The notes: generated by a model from the letters alone, not told the origin. A stretch of 64,000 nt of DNA from Pantoea sp. Lij88 (GCF_030062155.1 NZ_CP118269.1:3472001-3536000); one strand, 5' to 3'; counted from the first letter of the stretch, positions 28,804 to 39,198 are shown. Made by a program: numbers and translations.

Positions 28804-29586
28804 GCCGCGCTCGACGTAGCGCATGTCATTGACGGCCTCGATCACAAACTCTCCGCTATCGGTGTAGCGCAGCAGTGTCACGCTGGCATTGCTGAGCGGC
28901 TGCGTTAACGACGTATCGCCAAGCGCCTGGAGCAGGGAGGCGATCGCCATGCCGTGGCTGACCACCAGAACATTGCCACCGCCCTGCTGCTGCGCCTGCT
29001 TAGCAATGTCTGTGATACTGTCGAGCATGCGGTTTGCGACCTGCTGATAGTTTTCGGCCTGCCCGGAAGATGTGATGCCCGCCAGCGAGGAGGTGCCGGA
29101 CGCTTCGGCCCGGTGAATCGCATCAATAATGCCATCGACGTGAATTTTGCCCTCACCTAGCGCGTTAAGAAGTGCTTTATCCGAGGCATAGCCCGCTTCA
29201 GGCGCTGCGGCGCTAATCATATTTTTATCCAGGTCGCCTTCATACAGTCCAAAACAGACTTCCCGTAAACCTTTGTGCTCGTTGAGCACCGGTGCGTTGC
29301 TCCACGTCTTCATCGCCAGCTGTGCCGTCTCTCTTGCTCTGCCCGCATCGCTGGACCAGGCGGCGATGAACGTAAGCGGCTGCAGGCCTCGCCCCAGCTG
29401 CTCTGCGACCGCCGCGCCAGAGGCCGTCAGCGGCGTATCGGACCATCCCTGTGCGCGGTGCACCGTATTGAACATCGTTTTTCCATGCCGGGTGACATAC
29501 AGATTAACGTCCGCTGCCCAGGCACCGTCCGAAAAAGTCCCGCTTATCGCGGCTGTCAAAAACAGAAATTTAATAAAGCTTCTCAT
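28798..29586 (-). CDS. Secreted histidine phosphatase (phosphoglycerate mutase-like)
   Basis: This 262-residue protein has a signal peptide (to about AWA-AD, residue 25) and the RHG catalytic motif in [12 protein letters not shown] (about residues 29-40). The second catalytic His is in [12 protein letters not shown] (about 206-217). It is expected to be a periplasmic phosphomonoesterase. A strong AGGAGAAG site lies before the start, overlapping the stop of the OprD-type porin gene 9 bases upstream. The pair is thus an operon, suggesting that a phosphorylated compound enters through the porin and is dephosphorylated in the periplasm. Confidence 0.85.
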   Translation of the reverse strand: MRSFIKFLFLTAAISGTFSDGAWAADVNLYVTRHGKTMFNTVHRAQGWSDTPLTASGAAVAEQLGRGLQPLTFIAAWSSDAGRARETAQLAMKTWSNAPVLNEHKGLREVCFGLYEGDLDKNMISAAAPEAGYASDKALLNALGEGKIHVDGIIDAIHRAEASGTSSLAGITSSGQAENYQQVANRMLDSITDIAKQAQQQGGGNVLVVSHGMAIASLLQALGDTSLTQPLSNASVTLLRYTDSGEFVIEAVNDMRYVERGL

Positions 29587-29595
29587 TTTCTTCTC

Positions 29596-30927
29596 CTAAT
29601 TAAACAGATCGAATTTATATTCGATCGAAACCTCAGCAGAGAGGCTATCCGAGCGCATGTATTTCCCACGGGCATTTAATTGTGGCGTCGACTTGCTGTT
29701 TTTATATGACCAGCCATAACCCAGCAGTGTTGAAACCGTCATGTTTTTAAAATCCGGATGCCAGTTACTGAACCGGTTAATTAAGGAAACTTCGCCGGTT
29801 CGCACCCGGTTGTTACGATAATGAAACTGACCATAATTGAACTGTATTCCGCTATTTATCCATGGTGAAATCTGATACTGACTTAATGAAACCAGAGCCA
29901 GCTCTTTATCACGGGTATAATCCTTTCCGACAGAAGTCAGAGAATTGAAACGCCCCCGGGTGTTTTTAGTTAACGGGCGGGCATAATATCCGACTACGTT
30001 TGTCTTAGGTGCCGATGTCCAGGCCGCAGCAAAAGTCTGCGCCCAGTCACCCTGCGTCCGCCGGACTTCACCCACGTAGTGCCAGGCCTGTGTATCAAAG
30101 GTTTTTTTGCTGGCAGGCATGCTCTTATAATTCTCCAGCCCCTGACTGCCATAAATCTGTGAGGCCAACCGCCAGCGCGGAGAGAGTGTATAAGCAGCCT
30201 CAATCAGATGGCGGCGCTGATAGTGTCTGGCTTCGCCGAATGCGTACGTGAACGCACTCTGTTGATCTTTATAATTCAGAGCCCCGGTATAAATGGCATC
30301 AACTTTCTGGCCTGACTGTGTTTGCAGGGAGAGGGTTTTGGCCGAATCGTGCCGGATAGTTTTGTTAAACACCCCCAGCGCCAGCTGCATATTTCCGCCG
30401 TTCAGTATCCCGCTGTAACCGGCATAGCTGTTGCGCGACAGACGGTGGGTCGAGGTCAGCACGCCAAAATTTTTTAACTCCTGCCATCCTGCCTTTGCGT
30501 TAAAGCCATAAGCGTCATTGCCCAGCTTCAGTTTGAGATAGCGCTGACCAAATTTACTGAAGCCATGAGCGTCCCGTTTTTCCATGTTGCCGCCGCTGTC
30601 ATAAAGCAGCCCGCGCGTTGAAAAGTAGTCGCTGGCGCCCAGCTTAATGGCCCCGGTATAGGTGGCATCGAACCCTACGCGATCCCACAGATAACCTGAC
30701 TGAAAATCCAGCGTAACCGCCTGTCCCCAGGCATTGTGAACCGTGACAGGCTGGGCTTCGTCTTCCTTAAGGTATTTCCAGTAGTTGCGCAGTTTTATAT
30801 CGACCTGCGCATCCTGCCAGAACCTGTTTTTAGCCGGCGGAGCCTGGGCGTCAGAAATTGCGGCCTTTGAATGAAAAGCGTTTAAATAGAGCGAAGAAAA
30901 TAGCAGAATAAAAAGAGCCTCTTTCAT
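29596..30927 (-). CDS. OprD-family outer-membrane porin
   Basis: From the ATG at 30927 (GGAGG 9 bases upstream) the protein has 443 residues. A signal peptide (to about SKA-AI) precedes a beta-barrel with OprD-type features: an early VDIKLRNYWKYLK strand, an AVTLDFQSGYLWDRVGFDATYTGAIKLGAS segment, and many alternating strands. The C-terminus ends in FDLFN, with Phe next to last rather than last, which is slightly unusual for barrel insertion. OprD and chitoporin relatives take up small basic or sugar ligands. The pairing with a secreted phosphatase is its main functional clue. Confidence 0.86.
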   Translation of the reverse strand: MKEALFILLFSSLYLNAFHSKAAISDAQAPPAKNRFWQDAQVDIKLRNYWKYLKEDEAQPVTVHNAWGQAVTLDFQSGYLWDRVGFDATYTGAIKLGASDYFSTRGLLYDSGGNMEKRDAHGFSKFGQRYLKLKLGNDAYGFNAKAGWQELKNFGVLTSTHRLSRNSYAGYSGILNGGNMQLALGVFNKTIRHDSAKTLSLQTQSGQKVDAIYTGALNYKDQQSAFTYAFGEARHYQRRHLIEAAYTLSPRWRLASQIYGSQGLENYKSMPASKKTFDTQAWHYVGEVRRTQGDWAQTFAAAWTSAPKTNVVGYYARPLTKNTRGRFNSLTSVGKDYTRDKELALVSLSQYQISPWINSGIQFNYGQFHYRNNRVRTGEVSLINRFSNWHPDFKNMTVSTLLGYGWSYKNSKSTPQLNARGKYMRSDSLSAEVSIEYKFDLFN

Positions 30928-31265
30928 TGTCACATCCTCCCTGAGAGATTAAAAAGCACTACAAAAAGAGATCTGAAAATTAATGTTAAAATAAAAAACC
31001 CGACGCATAACCTCTTAATGAAAAAGGTCATGAGCCGGGTTTTGCTTGAAAATAACAATCCCATATCACTGCCGGGAATATATTTAATTACGGAGGGAAA
31101 GACAGCACGGAAAATAACTTATGTGATAGGCGGCACAAAAAAAGGGATATCAGCGATAATGGATTACAACACCCCGTTACACAGGCGTTTATTTAAATCA
31201 GAGAAGGCAAAACAGAAAGGGGAAAGGGAAACAGGGAGAAGACACCCTGAAAAGGGTGTCACCGA
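30928..31265. other. AT-rich intergenic region with two hairpins
   Basis: AAAACCCG (30995-31002) pairs with CGGGTTTT (31036-31043), enclosing an ACCT/AGGT pair (31010-31013, 31025-31028); on the minus strand the outer arm is followed by a T-rich stretch, so it could terminate leftward transcription. A 92-codon frame crosses the region (31018-31296) but lacks a ribosome-binding site and was not called. The porin promoter must lie at 30930-30990. Confidence 0.4.
31241..31260 (-). terminator. GNRA-type hairpin after miaE
   Basis: GACACCCT (31241-31248) and AGGGTGTC (31253-31260) form a perfect 8-bp stem around GAAA, 5 bases past the miaE stop. The T-run on the minus strand is weak. Confidence 0.5.
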
Positions 31266-32033
31266 TCAGACCCGCCACATCGGCACGCCGCTGTGAAAAC
31301 GTAACTCACTGTCGGGTTCGCTGATTAAGCGCCCTTCTGTGACCCCAATCGCCTGCACCCTTGGCGCGATATCTTTGCCGGCGATCTGCGTCGCCAGGGT
31401 CAGATAGTCCTGATAATGCCGCGCCTCTGAGCGCAGCAGCGACAGATAGAACTTCGCCAGTTCATCATCAAGGAAGGGGGCCAGACTGGCGAAGCGCTCG
31501 CAGGAGCGCGCCTCGATATACGCGCCACAAATCAGCTTATCCACCAGCGTTTCCGGCTCATGCGTGGTGACTTCACGCAGCAGCGATTTGGCATAGCGGC
31601 TGGCGGTGATCTTCTGATAGACCAGCCCGCGCGACTGCATAATTTCCCATACCTGATAGAAGTGATGCAGCTCCTCTTTAATCAGCAGCACCATCTTCTC
31701 CACCAGCTCATCCGCCCAGGGCAGCGCATTACGCACGATGATGCGTTTCGTCAGGTTCTTATGGGCGTTGATAAAGTCGCTGTCGCCATCTTCGCGGAAG
31801 ATAAAATCTTCATAGGGTTTCAGCCACGCCAGAATGGCATCGCCGCTGGGTTTGTCGGCCACATATTTGCGGATCAGCCACACCGCAGTCTGCGCGGCCT
31901 TAAGCTCGCACACCAGATGGTCGGTTAACAGCAGGGTCAGATTTTCCGGTTTGCGCGCCTCATCAATCCAGGCCTGTGGCGTACGACAGTGCAGAAACTG
32001 ATAGATCGGTTCGAGTAAGGGTGCGTAGTTCAT
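31266..32033 (-). CDS. miaE: tRNA-(ms2io6A37) hydroxylase MiaE
   Basis: The 255-residue protein starts MNYAPLLEPIYQFLHCRTPQAW and matches Salmonella MiaE. Its carboxylate-bridged di-iron site is visible as ExxH-type motifs (KEELHHFYQVWE, ARSCERFASL, SEARHYQDYL). It hydroxylates the isopentenyl group of ms2i6A37 in tRNAs reading UNN codons, using O2. E. coli K-12 lacks the gene; Salmonella has it in this neighbourhood. No clear Shine-Dalgarno precedes the start. Confidence 0.94.
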   Translation of the reverse strand: MNYAPLLEPIYQFLHCRTPQAWIDEARKPENLTLLLTDHLVCELKAAQTAVWLIRKYVADKPSGDAILAWLKPYEDFIFREDGDSDFINAHKNLTKRIIVRNALPWADELVEKMVLLIKEELHHFYQVWEIMQSRGLVYQKITASRYAKSLLREVTTHEPETLVDKLICGAYIEARSCERFASLAPFLDDELAKFYLSLLRSEARHYQDYLTLATQIAGKDIAPRVQAIGVTEGRLISEPDSELRFHSGVPMWRV

Positions 32034-32087
32034 GATGTCAAAAGGTGTGGCAGAAGTGACAGGCGGAGAACTCTCCGCCCCGGCTAC

Positions 32088-32510
32088 TTAGTGGCGAATA
32101 CCATCATCGTCTTCATCTTCGATGGCGTCGTCACCTTCCTCTTCATCTTCGGCATCAGGATCTTCAAAATAGGTGCCCCAGCCGTCGTAATCGACGTTGT
32201 ACTTACCAATCAGATTCACCAGTTGCTCAACCTGCACATCGATCAGTTCAGGCTTCAGCGCAGATTCGCTGATGATATCGACGCACATGACGGTGGTGCC
32301 ATCTTCCAGCTCCAGCTCTTCCGGCTCGGTCACTTCGTAACCCAGCTTGAAGGCGTCAACGGCGGCTTTTTCCAGCGAATCAAAATTATTGCAGGAGAGA
32401 TGGTGCTCGATGGTGTAGAGCGCATCAGGATCGCTGCCATCCTCCAGCAGCTCTTCGATAATCTGCCGCGTCTCTTCCTGCTGCTCTTCCAGTAATGCTT
32501 CATATGCCAT
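32088..32510 (-). CDS. rraB: Ribonuclease E inhibitor RraB
   Basis: From the ATG at 32510 (AGGA about 8 bases upstream) the protein has 140 residues beginning [22 protein letters not shown], as in E. coli RraB. It ends in a strongly acidic tail (about residues 115-135) rich in D and E. RraB binds the C-terminal scaffold of RNase E and changes mRNA decay. It is divergent from argI, as in E. coli. Confidence 0.95.
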   Translation of the reverse strand: MAYEALLEEQQEETRQIIEELLEDGSDPDALYTIEHHLSCNNFDSLEKAAVDAFKLGYEVTEPEELELEDGTTVMCVDIISESALKPELIDVQVEQLVNLIGKYNVDYDGWGTYFEDPDAEDEEEGDDAIEDEDDDGIRH

Positions 32511-32609
32511 GACGATGTCCTCTCTGAGTTCGGCAATAATCAATTATTTTCCCACACTGCCTGTCGCGCCACTACACAAAACGAAAAGTTTATTAGCCTT
32601 ACACTTGAA

Positions 32610-32648
32610 AATGCATATTCATACGGTTAAATTGAATTTTAATTCATT
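32610..32648. promoter_or_regulatory. Tandem ARG boxes before argI
   Basis: The second box, ATTGAATTTTAATTCATT (32631-32648), is a perfect match to the ArgR consensus. The first, AATGCATATTCATACGGT (32610-32627), is weaker and spaced by 3 bases, giving the usual 21-bp centre-to-centre distance. A possible -10 (TATTCA, 32616-32621) lies inside the first box. ArgR with arginine should repress argI here. Confidence 0.85.
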
Positions 32649-32670
32649 TTGATGACTACCGGAGTGTTGT

Positions 32671-33678
32671 ATGAGTCAGCTGTATCAGCGCCATTTCCTC
32701 AGGCTTCTGGATTTTACCCCCGCCGAAATTAATCACCTGCTCTCCCTTTCCGCTGAGTTAAAACAGGCTAAAAAAAGCGCCAGCGAAGTGCAGTATCTGA
32801 AAGGTAAAAACATCGCGCTCATCTTCGAAAAAGACTCGACCCGTACCCGATGCTCTTTCGAAGTTGCCGCTTACGATCAGGGTGCGAATGTCACCTATCT
32901 CGGCCCGAGTGGCAGTCAGATCGGCCATAAAGAGTCAATGCGCGACACCGCGCGGGTACTTGGCCGGATGTACGATGGCATTCAGTATCGCGGTTACGGT
33001 CAGGAACTGGTGGAGACGCTGGCGGAACATGCAGGGGTTCCTGTGTGGAACGGTCTGACCACCGAGTTTCACCCGACTCAGCTGCTGGCCGACCTGCTGA
33101 CCATGCAGGAGCATCTGCCGGGCAAAAAGCTCAGCGAGATGACGCTGGTTTATGTTGGCGATGCGCGCAACAACATGGGTAACACCATGCTGGAAGCCGC
33201 CGCCCAGGTCGGTCTGGATCTGCGTCTGGTGGCACCGAAGAGCTGTTGGCCAGAGGACGAGCTGGTAGCGCAGTGCCGTGAAGCGGCACAGCAGACCGGC
33301 GGCAAAATCACCCTGACCGAAGATATTGCTGATGGCGTGAAAGGCGCTGACTTTATCTACACCGATGTCTGGGTGTCGATGGGCGAAGCTAAAGAAGTCT
33401 GGGCCGAACGTATCGCCCTGCTGCGTGACTATCAGGTCAACCGCGCGATGCTCGATCTGACCGGCAATCCGCAGGTTAAATTCCTGCACTGCCTGCCCGC
33501 TTTCCACGACGATCAGACCACGCTGGGGCAGCAGATGGCAGAGCAGTACGATCTGCCCAACGGCATGGAAGTCAGCAACGAGGTGTTTGAGTCACCCCAC
33601 AGCATTGTGTTCGACCAGGCCGAGAACCGGATGCACACCATTAAAGCGGTAATGGTCGCCACGCTGGGCCAGCGCTGA
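32671..33678 (+). CDS. argI: Ornithine carbamoyltransferase
   Basis: This 335-residue enzyme makes citrulline from ornithine and carbamoyl phosphate in arginine synthesis. The carbamoyl phosphate motif STRTR is in [12 protein letters not shown] (about 54-65), HPTQ is at about 133-136, and the ornithine-binding HCLPAFHD loop is at about 272-279. CGGAG precedes the start. The tandem ARG boxes show repression by ArgR. Confidence 0.97.
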   Translation: MSQLYQRHFLRLLDFTPAEINHLLSLSAELKQAKKSASEVQYLKGKNIALIFEKDSTRTRCSFEVAAYDQGANVTYLGPSGSQIGHKESMRDTARVLGRMYDGIQYRGYGQELVETLAEHAGVPVWNGLTTEFHPTQLLADLLTMQEHLPGKKLSEMTLVYVGDARNNMGNTMLEAAAQVGLDLRLVAPKSCWPEDELVAQCREAAQQTGGKITLTEDIADGVKGADFIYTDVWVSMGEAKEVWAERIALLRDYQVNRAMLDLTGNPQVKFLHCLPAFHDDQTTLGQQMAEQYDLPNGMEVSNEVFESPHSIVFDQAENRMHTIKAVMVATLGQR

Positions 33679-33694
33679 CCGATCCGCTACAGAG

Positions 33695-33710
33695 GCGCAA
33701 ACGTTTTCCT
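33695..33710. promoter_or_regulatory. PurR-like box upstream of the pyrBI promoter
   Basis: GCGCAAACGTTTTCCT is a near-consensus PurR operator (core CGCAAACGTTTTC). It ends directly before the -35 box of the pyrL promoter, so PurR would be expected to hinder the polymerase. PurR control of pyrC, pyrD and carAB is known in E. coli; control of pyrBI is not standard. Confidence 0.65.
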
Positions 33711-33711
33711 C

Positions 33712-33739
33712 TTGCTGCTCCCCCGCGAACGGGTATAAT
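33712..33739 (+). promoter_or_regulatory. pyrL-pyrBI promoter
   Basis: TTGCTG (33712-33717), a 16-base spacer and a perfect TATAAT (33734-33739) precede the leader peptide gene by 24 bases. Confidence 0.85.
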
Positions 33740-33763
33740 GCGGCCCAATTTGCCGGAGGAAAT

Positions 33764-33865
33764 ATGCTAAAGCTCAGCGGACAATTTGACGCTCAATCAC
33801 GCCTGACCGCAGGCGGTGCTGCTGTTTCTTTCGGTCATCGACCCGATCTTAAAAAAGCCCCTTAA
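33764..33865 (+). CDS. pyrL: pyrBI leader peptide PyrL
   Basis: A 33-codon open frame beginning MLKLSGQFDAQSR, with a strong CGGAGGA site 6 bases before the ATG. It ends inside the first arm of the attenuator stem. In E. coli, low UTP makes RNA polymerase pause at U-rich stretches, so the ribosome catches up and blocks the terminator. Here the U-rich segment is around GCTGTTTCTTTCGG. The peptide sequence differs from that of E. coli, as expected for a leader whose translation matters more than its product. Confidence 0.85.
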   Translation: MLKLSGQFDAQSRLTAGGAAVSFGHRPDLKKAP

Positions 33866-33881
33866 GCAGGGGCTTTTTTTT
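33852..33881 (+). terminator. pyrBI attenuator (intrinsic terminator)
   Basis: GCCCC (33857-33861) and GGGGC (33869-33873), extended by A-T pairs (AAAAA upstream, TTTTT downstream), form a strong hairpin followed by eight T (33874-33881). It lies between pyrL and pyrB, 33 bases before the pyrB start. Confidence 0.92.
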
Positions 33882-33913
33882 GTCCGCAATCCGGCCGCGC
33901 AGAGGAGAGAGCT

Positions 33914-34849
33914 ATGCCTAACCCGCTATATCGCAAGCACATTATTTCAATCAACGACCTCAGTCGTGAAGAGCTGGAACTGGCACTGGACACCGCCGCA
34001 AAGCTTAAAGCCCATCCGCAGCCGGAACTGCTGAAGCACAAGGTGATCGCCAGCTGCTTCTTTGAGGCCTCGACCCGTACCCGCCTGTCGTTTGAAACCG
34101 CGATTCATCGTCTTGGCGCGTCAGCGGTGGGCTTTGCCGACGGCAGTAATACCTCGCTGGGCAAGAAAGGCGAAACCCTGGCTGACACCATTTCAGTGAT
34201 CAGTACCTACGTCGATGCAATCGTGATGCGTCATCCGCAGGAAGGCGCGGCGCGGCTGGCGACCGAGTTCTCCGGCGGAATCCCGATTCTCAACGCCGGT
34301 GACGGCGCGAACCAGCATCCGACGCAGACGCTGCTCGATCTCTTCACGATTCAGGAGACACAGGGCCGCCTTGGTCAGCTGAATGTGGCGATGGTCGGCG
34401 ACCTGAAGTATGGCCGCACCGTGCACTCCCTGACGCAGGCGCTGGCGAAGTTTGATGGCAACCGCTTCTTCTTCATCGCACCCGATGCGCTGGCGATGCC
34501 GGCTTATATCACCGACATGCTGGATGAGAAGAACATCGCCTGGTCACGGCATGACAGCTTTGAAGAGGTGATGCCGCAGCTCGATATCCTCTACATGACA
34601 CGGGTGCAGAAAGAGCGGCTCGATCCGTCCGAATATGCCAACGTCAAAGCGCAGTTCATTCTGCGCGCCGCCGATCTGAGTACAGCACGCGACAACATGA
34701 AGGTGCTGCACCCGCTGCCGCGCATCGACGAGATCACCACCGATGTCGATAAAACCCCTTACGCCTGGTATTTCCAGCAGGCGGGTAACGGCATCTATGC
34801 ACGCCAGGCTCTGCTGGCACTGGTTTTAAACAGCGAACTCGCCCTGTAA
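33914..34849 (+). CDS. pyrB: Aspartate carbamoyltransferase catalytic chain
   Basis: The 311-residue protein equals E. coli PyrB in length (311 with Met). STRTR lies in [11 protein letters not shown] (about 51-61), HPTQTLLDL at about 135-143, and [10 protein letters not shown] at about 265-274 near the active site. It commits carbamoyl phosphate to pyrimidine synthesis as catalytic trimers joined by PyrI dimers. AGGAGAG precedes the start, and pyrI follows after 11 bases. Confidence 0.97.
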   Translation: MPNPLYRKHIISINDLSREELELALDTAAKLKAHPQPELLKHKVIASCFFEASTRTRLSFETAIHRLGASAVGFADGSNTSLGKKGETLADTISVISTYVDAIVMRHPQEGAARLATEFSGGIPILNAGDGANQHPTQTLLDLFTIQETQGRLGQLNVAMVGDLKYGRTVHSLTQALAKFDGNRFFFIAPDALAMPAYITDMLDEKNIAWSRHDSFEEVMPQLDILYMTRVQKERLDPSEYANVKAQFILRAADLSTARDNMKVLHPLPRIDEITTDVDKTPYAWYFQQAGNGIYARQALLALVLNSELAL

Positions 34850-34860
34850 GGAGAACCCCC

Positions 34861-35325
34861 ATGACGCAGGACAACAAACTGCAGGTCGAAGCGATCAAGC
34901 GCGGCACGGTCATCGACCATATTCCGGCGCAGATCGGCTTTAAATTGCTCTCCCTGTTCCGGCTGACCGAAACCGATCAGCGCATCACCATCGGTCTGAA
35001 TCTGCCCTCGGGCGAGATGGGCCGCAAAGATCTGATCAAGATTGAGAACACCTTTCTCACTGACGATCAGGTCAATCAGCTGGCGGTCTATGCGCCTCAT
35101 GCCACGGTTAACCGTATCGACGACTATGAAGTGGTGGCGAAGATCGCCCCGACGCTGCCGGATCACGTTGAACGGGTGCTGACCTGCCCCAACAGCAACT
35201 GCATCAGCCGCAGCGAGCCGGTCTTCTCCAGCTTTGCCGTGAAGCAGCGCGCCGACGATGTGCATCTGAAGTGCAAATATTGCGAGAAAGAGTTCGCCCG
35301 GCATGTGGTGCTGGGTCACTGGTAA
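34861..35325 (+). CDS. pyrI: Aspartate carbamoyltransferase regulatory chain
   Basis: This 154-residue protein carries the N-terminal nucleotide-binding domain ([20 protein letters not shown]) and the C-terminal zinc site with four Cys (CPNSNC at about 109-114 and CKYC at about 138-141). It binds CTP, UTP and ATP and makes the enzyme allosteric. AGGAGA precedes the ATG. Confidence 0.97.
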   Translation: MTQDNKLQVEAIKRGTVIDHIPAQIGFKLLSLFRLTETDQRITIGLNLPSGEMGRKDLIKIENTFLTDDQVNQLAVYAPHATVNRIDDYEVVAKIAPTLPDHVERVLTCPNSNCISRSEPVFSSFAVKQRADDVHLKCKYCEKEFARHVVLGHW

Positions 35326-35397
35326 TCGCCCTGCCCGACTCTATAATGGGCAGCACCGGCGGCATCGCCGCCTGACGACATAATCAAAGGAGCAATG

Positions 35398-35784
35398 ATG
35401 TCTCGTGAAATCAGTACTGCAAAAGCCCCTGCCGCTATCGGCCCCTATGTTCAGGGCGTGGATCTGGGCAGCATGATCATCACCTCGGGTCAGATTCCTG
35501 TTGATCCGGCGACGGGCCAGGTGGCAGATGACGTTGCCGCACAGGCGCGTCAGTCACTGGAAAATGTGAAGGCGATTGTTGAAGCCGCGGGTCTGAAGGT
35601 TGGCGACATCGTGAAGACCACGGTGTTTGTGAAGGACTTAAATGATTTCGCCACGGTCAACGCGACGTATGAGGCGTTTTTCACCGAGCATGAGGCTAAC
35701 TTCCCGGCGCGTTCGTGTGTCGAAGTAGCGCGTCTGCCAAAAGATGTGAAAATCGAAATCGAAGCGATTGCCATCCGCCGCTAA
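35398..35784 (+). CDS. ridA: 2-iminobutanoate/2-iminopropanoate deaminase RidA
   Basis: The protein has 128 residues from the second of two adjacent ATGs (35398), which has AAGGAG at the better spacing and matches the E. coli N-terminus. It shows the RidA signature (GPYVQGVDLGSMIITSGQIP) and the conserved Arg in FPARSCVEVARLP that binds the imine carboxylate. It clears reactive enamine/imine products of PLP enzymes such as threonine dehydratase. It follows pyrI as in E. coli. Confidence 0.96.
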   Translation: MSREISTAKAPAAIGPYVQGVDLGSMIITSGQIPVDPATGQVADDVAAQARQSLENVKAIVEAAGLKVGDIVKTTVFVKDLNDFATVNATYEAFFTEHEANFPARSCVEVARLPKDVKIEIEAIAIRR

Positions 35785-35819
35785 CCGGCGCTAATCACGT
35801 CCGTTGTGAAAGGGTACGC

Positions 35820-35852
35820 CCGCCTCTCTCCACCGATGCCGGAGAGAGGCGG
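35820..35852. terminator. Perfect 12-bp hairpin between ridA and lplT
   Basis: CCGCCTCTCTCC (35820-35831) pairs with GGAGAGAGGCGG (35841-35852) around a 9-base loop, between two convergent genes. There is no T-run, so full intrinsic termination is not certain. Confidence 0.5.
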
Positions 35853-35860
35853 TGAATCAC

Positions 35861-37051
35861 TTACCGCTTAGCCGGTCGCCACAGCCACAGCACCGTAATC
35901 GCCAGCGCAAACAGCACGCCAAAACCGACGCCCGTCGCCACCGCAGGTGCTCCCGCCTTAATCGCCAGCGTATAGAGTCCCAGCATGATCAGCATGGCGC
36001 TGTTCTCACCCAGATTCTGCACGGCAATCGCATTACCTGAACCGACGCTCTCTTTGCCCCGCGCCTGCAGCAGCGCATTCAGCGGCACCACAAAGAAACC
36101 GCCCAGCGCACCTATCAGCATCAGCACTAAATACGCATTCATCAGAGAGTGCTGCAGCGCGAAGACCACCACCATCACGCCAATCAGCACGCCAGCCGGC
36201 ATACAGCGACGCACGGTCTCCAGCGTCACCAGCTTCGCCGCCGCGGCCGCGCCAATCACGATGCCGATCGCCACCATGGCATTCAGCGTGGTTGGCGTGG
36301 TGTTGTCATTGATGCCCAGCGCCACCGGCACCCAGAGCACCAGCAGGAAACGCAGCGTCACGCCTGCGCCCCAGAACAGACTGGTGCCGAGCAGCGAGAA
36401 GCGGGTTTCCGCATCACGCCACAGCAGCCTGGCGGCACTGAAAAAGCTGCGCGTCATCACGCCAAACTGCCAGCTCTGGCCTGGACGTGCGGCCTGAAGT
36501 TTCGGGATAAACAGGTTCGCCACCACCGCGATGCCATAGGTCAGCGCACAGATCCCCAGCGCCGCCAGAATATGCCAGTCGGCCAGCATCCCGCCCGCCA
36601 CCGAACCCAGCAGAATCGCGGCAATGGTCGAAGCCTCCATCAGCCCGTTGGCTTTCACCAGCTTCTCGCCGTGGGTGATTTCACCGAGGATGCCATATTT
36701 GGCCGGAGAGTAGGCCGCTGCGCCCGCACCCACCAGGGTATAGCCGATGAAGGGATTGAAACCGAAGCAGATCACCAGCGCGCCCAGCAGCTTCAGGCTG
36801 TTGGCGAGCATCATCACCCGCCCTTTCGCCATGCTGTCCGCCACCTGACCGACAAACGGCGCCAGCAAAATGTAAGCCGCGACAAACAGCATCTGTAATA
36901 CCGGCTGGCTCCACTCGGGATAGAACTGGCTTTTCAGCACCGCCAGCGTGGCAAACAGCAGCGCGTTATCGCCAAAGGCCGAAAAAAACTGGGCGATAAT
37001 CACGGCAATCATGCCGCGCGACATCAGCGGCGCGTTACGATCAAGGCTCAT
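35861..37051 (-). CDS. lplT: Lysophospholipid transporter LplT
   Basis: This 396-residue major-facilitator protein with about 12 helices matches Lpl[35 protein letters not shown] at the start and [12 protein letters not shown] in the middle. It flips lysophosphatidylethanolamine across the inner membrane for reacylation by Aas. Its start overlaps the aas stop by ATGA. Confidence 0.95.
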   Translation of the reverse strand: MSLDRNAPLMSRGMIAVIIAQFFSAFGDNALLFATLAVLKSQFYPEWSQPVLQMLFVAAYILLAPFVGQVADSMAKGRVMMLANSLKLLGALVICFGFNPFIGYTLVGAGAAAYSPAKYGILGEITHGEKLVKANGLMEASTIAAILLGSVAGGMLADWHILAALGICALTYGIAVVANLFIPKLQAARPGQSWQFGVMTRSFFSAARLLWRDAETRFSLLGTSLFWGAGVTLRFLLVLWVPVALGINDNTTPTTLNAMVAIGIVIGAAAAAKLVTLETVRRCMPAGVLIGVMVVVFALQHSLMNAYLVLMLIGALGGFFVVPLNALLQARGKESVGSGNAIAVQNLGENSAMLIMLGLYTLAIKAGAPAVATGVGFGVLFALAITVLWLWRPAKR

Positions 37052-39198
37052 GCCTGCTCCTCTTCCGCCATTTTTTTCAGCGTGACGTAATCAGGTTTAC
37101 CGCTGCCCAGCTGCGGCAGCTGCTTCATGACACGGATGTCACGCGGCAGTGCCAGCTCTGGCGCACCCAGCTCACGGGCCGCTTTCTGCAGCCTGTCGCG
37201 CGCCAGCTCAGCATCGGTGGTGAACAGCACCAGTGCCTCACCGCGCTGACCATCCGGGCGCAGCGAAGCGGCGTGTTGTTTGTCCGGCGACGCCTTGAGG
37301 GCGATCTGCTCGACGATCTCCAGTGACACCATCTCACCCGCGATCTTCGCAAAGCGTTTCGCACGCCCCTGAATCTGGCAGAAACCGCCTTCATCAAAGC
37401 TGACGATATCACCGGTGTCATACCAGCCTGCTTCCAGATTGCCTTCGCCATCGTCGGCGGCCGGTGCTTCCAGCACGCCAGGATTTTCGACCCGCAGATA
37501 GCCCTTCATCACGTTTGGCCCGCGCAGTTGCAGACGTCCGCCGTGCTCAATGCCCGGCACCGACATCAGTCGTGAATCCATGCCCGGCAGAATGCGTCCC
37601 ACGGTGTGCGTCTTCGCCGCCATCGGCACGTTAATCGCCACGACCGGCGCGCACTCGGTGACGCCATAGCCTTCGAGAATGCGAATGCCATACTTCTCGA
37701 TGTAGAGCTGACGGGTGTTCTCCTGCAGCTTCTCCGCACCGGCAACCACATAGCGCAGGCGGGCAAAATCATACGGTGCGGCAAAGCGCGCGTAGTTACC
37801 CAGGAAGGTTGAGGTGCCAAACAGCACGGTGCAGTTACGGTCATACACCAGCTCCGGCACGATGCGATAGTGCAGCGGGCTGGGATAGAGGAAGACCTGT
37901 GCGCCGGTCATCAGCGGCGTAAACAGCCCGACGGTCAGACCGAACGCATGGAACAGCGGCAGCGCCGACATAAAGCGGTCGCGCGGGGTGAAGTCGGCGA
38001 TAGTGCGGATCTGTTCGACGTTCGCCAGCAGGCTTTTGTGCGAATGCACCACGCCTTTGGGGTTGCCTTCAGAGCCGGAGGTAAACAGCACCATCGCGGC
38101 ATCTTCCGGCTGCTGAGGCAGCTGGGCGCGATGTGGCATCAGCAGATGCGCGAGGATCCACAGCTTGTCCTTGCCCGTGACGGTATCTTTCAGATCTTCC
38201 AGATAGATCCACTGCACATCGTCCAGCCCCTGCGGCAGATGCCACAGATTGCCTTTGTCCAGGAACTGGCGCGACGTGAAGACGGTTTTAATCTGCGCGG
38301 CGGTCAGTGCTGCCCGCATGCCGTTAACGCCCGCACTGTAGTTAAGCATGGCCGGAACGCGCCCTCGCAGGGTGGCCCCGAAAATCGCCGCTGCCGTCAC
38401 GGTGGCATTCGGCAGCAGCAGCCCCACCACTTCACGGGGCTGGCTGTAGCGCTCCAGAATACGGCCCACGCCGAGCGACTTCTTCAGCAGTCCGTTGTAG
38501 CTGTCGGGCTTAAAATTCACATCTTCAATGCAGCGCTTAAACGCGCCATAACGGGTGCGCGCCGCCAGAAACGCCTCAAACAGGGTTTCACGCGGACGTA
38601 CCGCCATGCGCGCTTCCATCATCACATGGTGCAGATGCTCACCGGCCAGCACACGCCGATCGCGCGCCCGTTTCGCCTCTGGCATCGGAATGCGGGTAGC
38701 GGGCAGAACGGTCAGGGTAATGCGCGGGAACAGGCGACGTTTAAACACGCCCGCCAGACGACCAAACGGCGTGTATTCGGCGCCTTCGATGCGCATGGGC
38801 ACGACGTTTGCGCCTGAACGCGCCGCGACAAAGCCCGCACCGCTGTAGATCTTCATCAGCGAGCCGGTGACGGTAATGCGTCCTTCCGGGAAGATCACCA
38901 CCGGACGGCCGGTGTCGATCAGCCTGACCAGCTGTTTCAGCGCCATAGGCCGGGTCGGATCCAGCGGCACAAAGTCGATAAAGGGTTTCGCCAGACGCAT
39001 AAACCAGCTTTCGCTGATGGTCGAGTAGACGGCAAACACCGGCCTGATGGGCAGAAACAGCGCCAGCAGCATGCCGTCGAGAAACGACATATGGTTCGGT
39101 GTAATCAATACCTTCTGCTTATGCAGTTCGGCGACGTCGCCCCGCAGTTCGACCCGCCATAACAGGCGAAATAACAGGCGTAAAAGTTTGAAAGCCAT
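37048..39198 (-). CDS. aas: Bifunctional acyl-ACP synthetase / 2-acyl-GPE acyltransferase
   Basis: The 716-residue protein has an N-terminal acyltransferase domain (NHMSFLDG at about 36-43, EGRITVTGS) and a C-terminal AMP-forming synthetase domain ([19 protein letters not shown] near 370; YDTGDI near 590). It reacylates lysophosphatidylethanolamine that LplT brings in. AAGGAG lies before the start. In E. coli aas is followed upstream by omrA, omrB and galR; here an efflux operon intervenes. Confidence 0.95.
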   Translation of the reverse strand: MAFKLLRLLFRLLWRVELRGDVAELHKQKVLITPNHMSFLDGMLLALFLPIRPVFAVYSTISESWFMRLAKPFIDFVPLDPTRPMALKQLVRLIDTGRPVVIFPEGRITVTGSLMKIYSGAGFVAARSGANVVPMRIEGAEYTPFGRLAGVFKRRLFPRITLTVLPATRIPMPEAKRARDRRVLAGEHLHHVMMEARMAVRPRETLFEAFLAARTRYGAFKRCIEDVNFKPDSYNGLLKKSLGVGRILERYSQPREVVGLLLPNATVTAAAIFGATLRGRVPAMLNYSAGVNGMRAALTAAQIKTVFTSRQFLDKGNLWHLPQGLDDVQWIYLEDLKDTVTGKDKLWILAHLLMPHRAQLPQQPEDAAMVLFTSGSEGNPKGVVHSHKSLLANVEQIRTIADFTPRDRFMSALPLFHAFGLTVGLFTPLMTGAQVFLYPSPLHYRIVPELVYDRNCTVLFGTSTFLGNYARFAAPYDFARLRYVVAGAEKLQENTRQLYIEKYGIRILEGYGVTECAPVVAINVPMAAKTHTVGRILPGMDSRLMSVPGIEHGGRLQLRGPNVMKGYLRVENPGVLEAPAADDGEGNLEAGWYDTGDIVSFDEGGFCQIQGRAKRFAKIAGEMVSLEIVEQIALKASPDKQHAASLRPDGQRGEALVLFTTDAELARDRLQKAARELGAPELALPRDIRVMKQLPQLGSGKPDYVTLKKMAEEEQA

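Noticed and set aside
31018..31296. 92-codon plus-strand frame between the porin gene and miaE
   Set aside because: No Shine-Dalgarno, begins inside a terminator-like hairpin, Lys/Arg-rich end running into antisense miaE.
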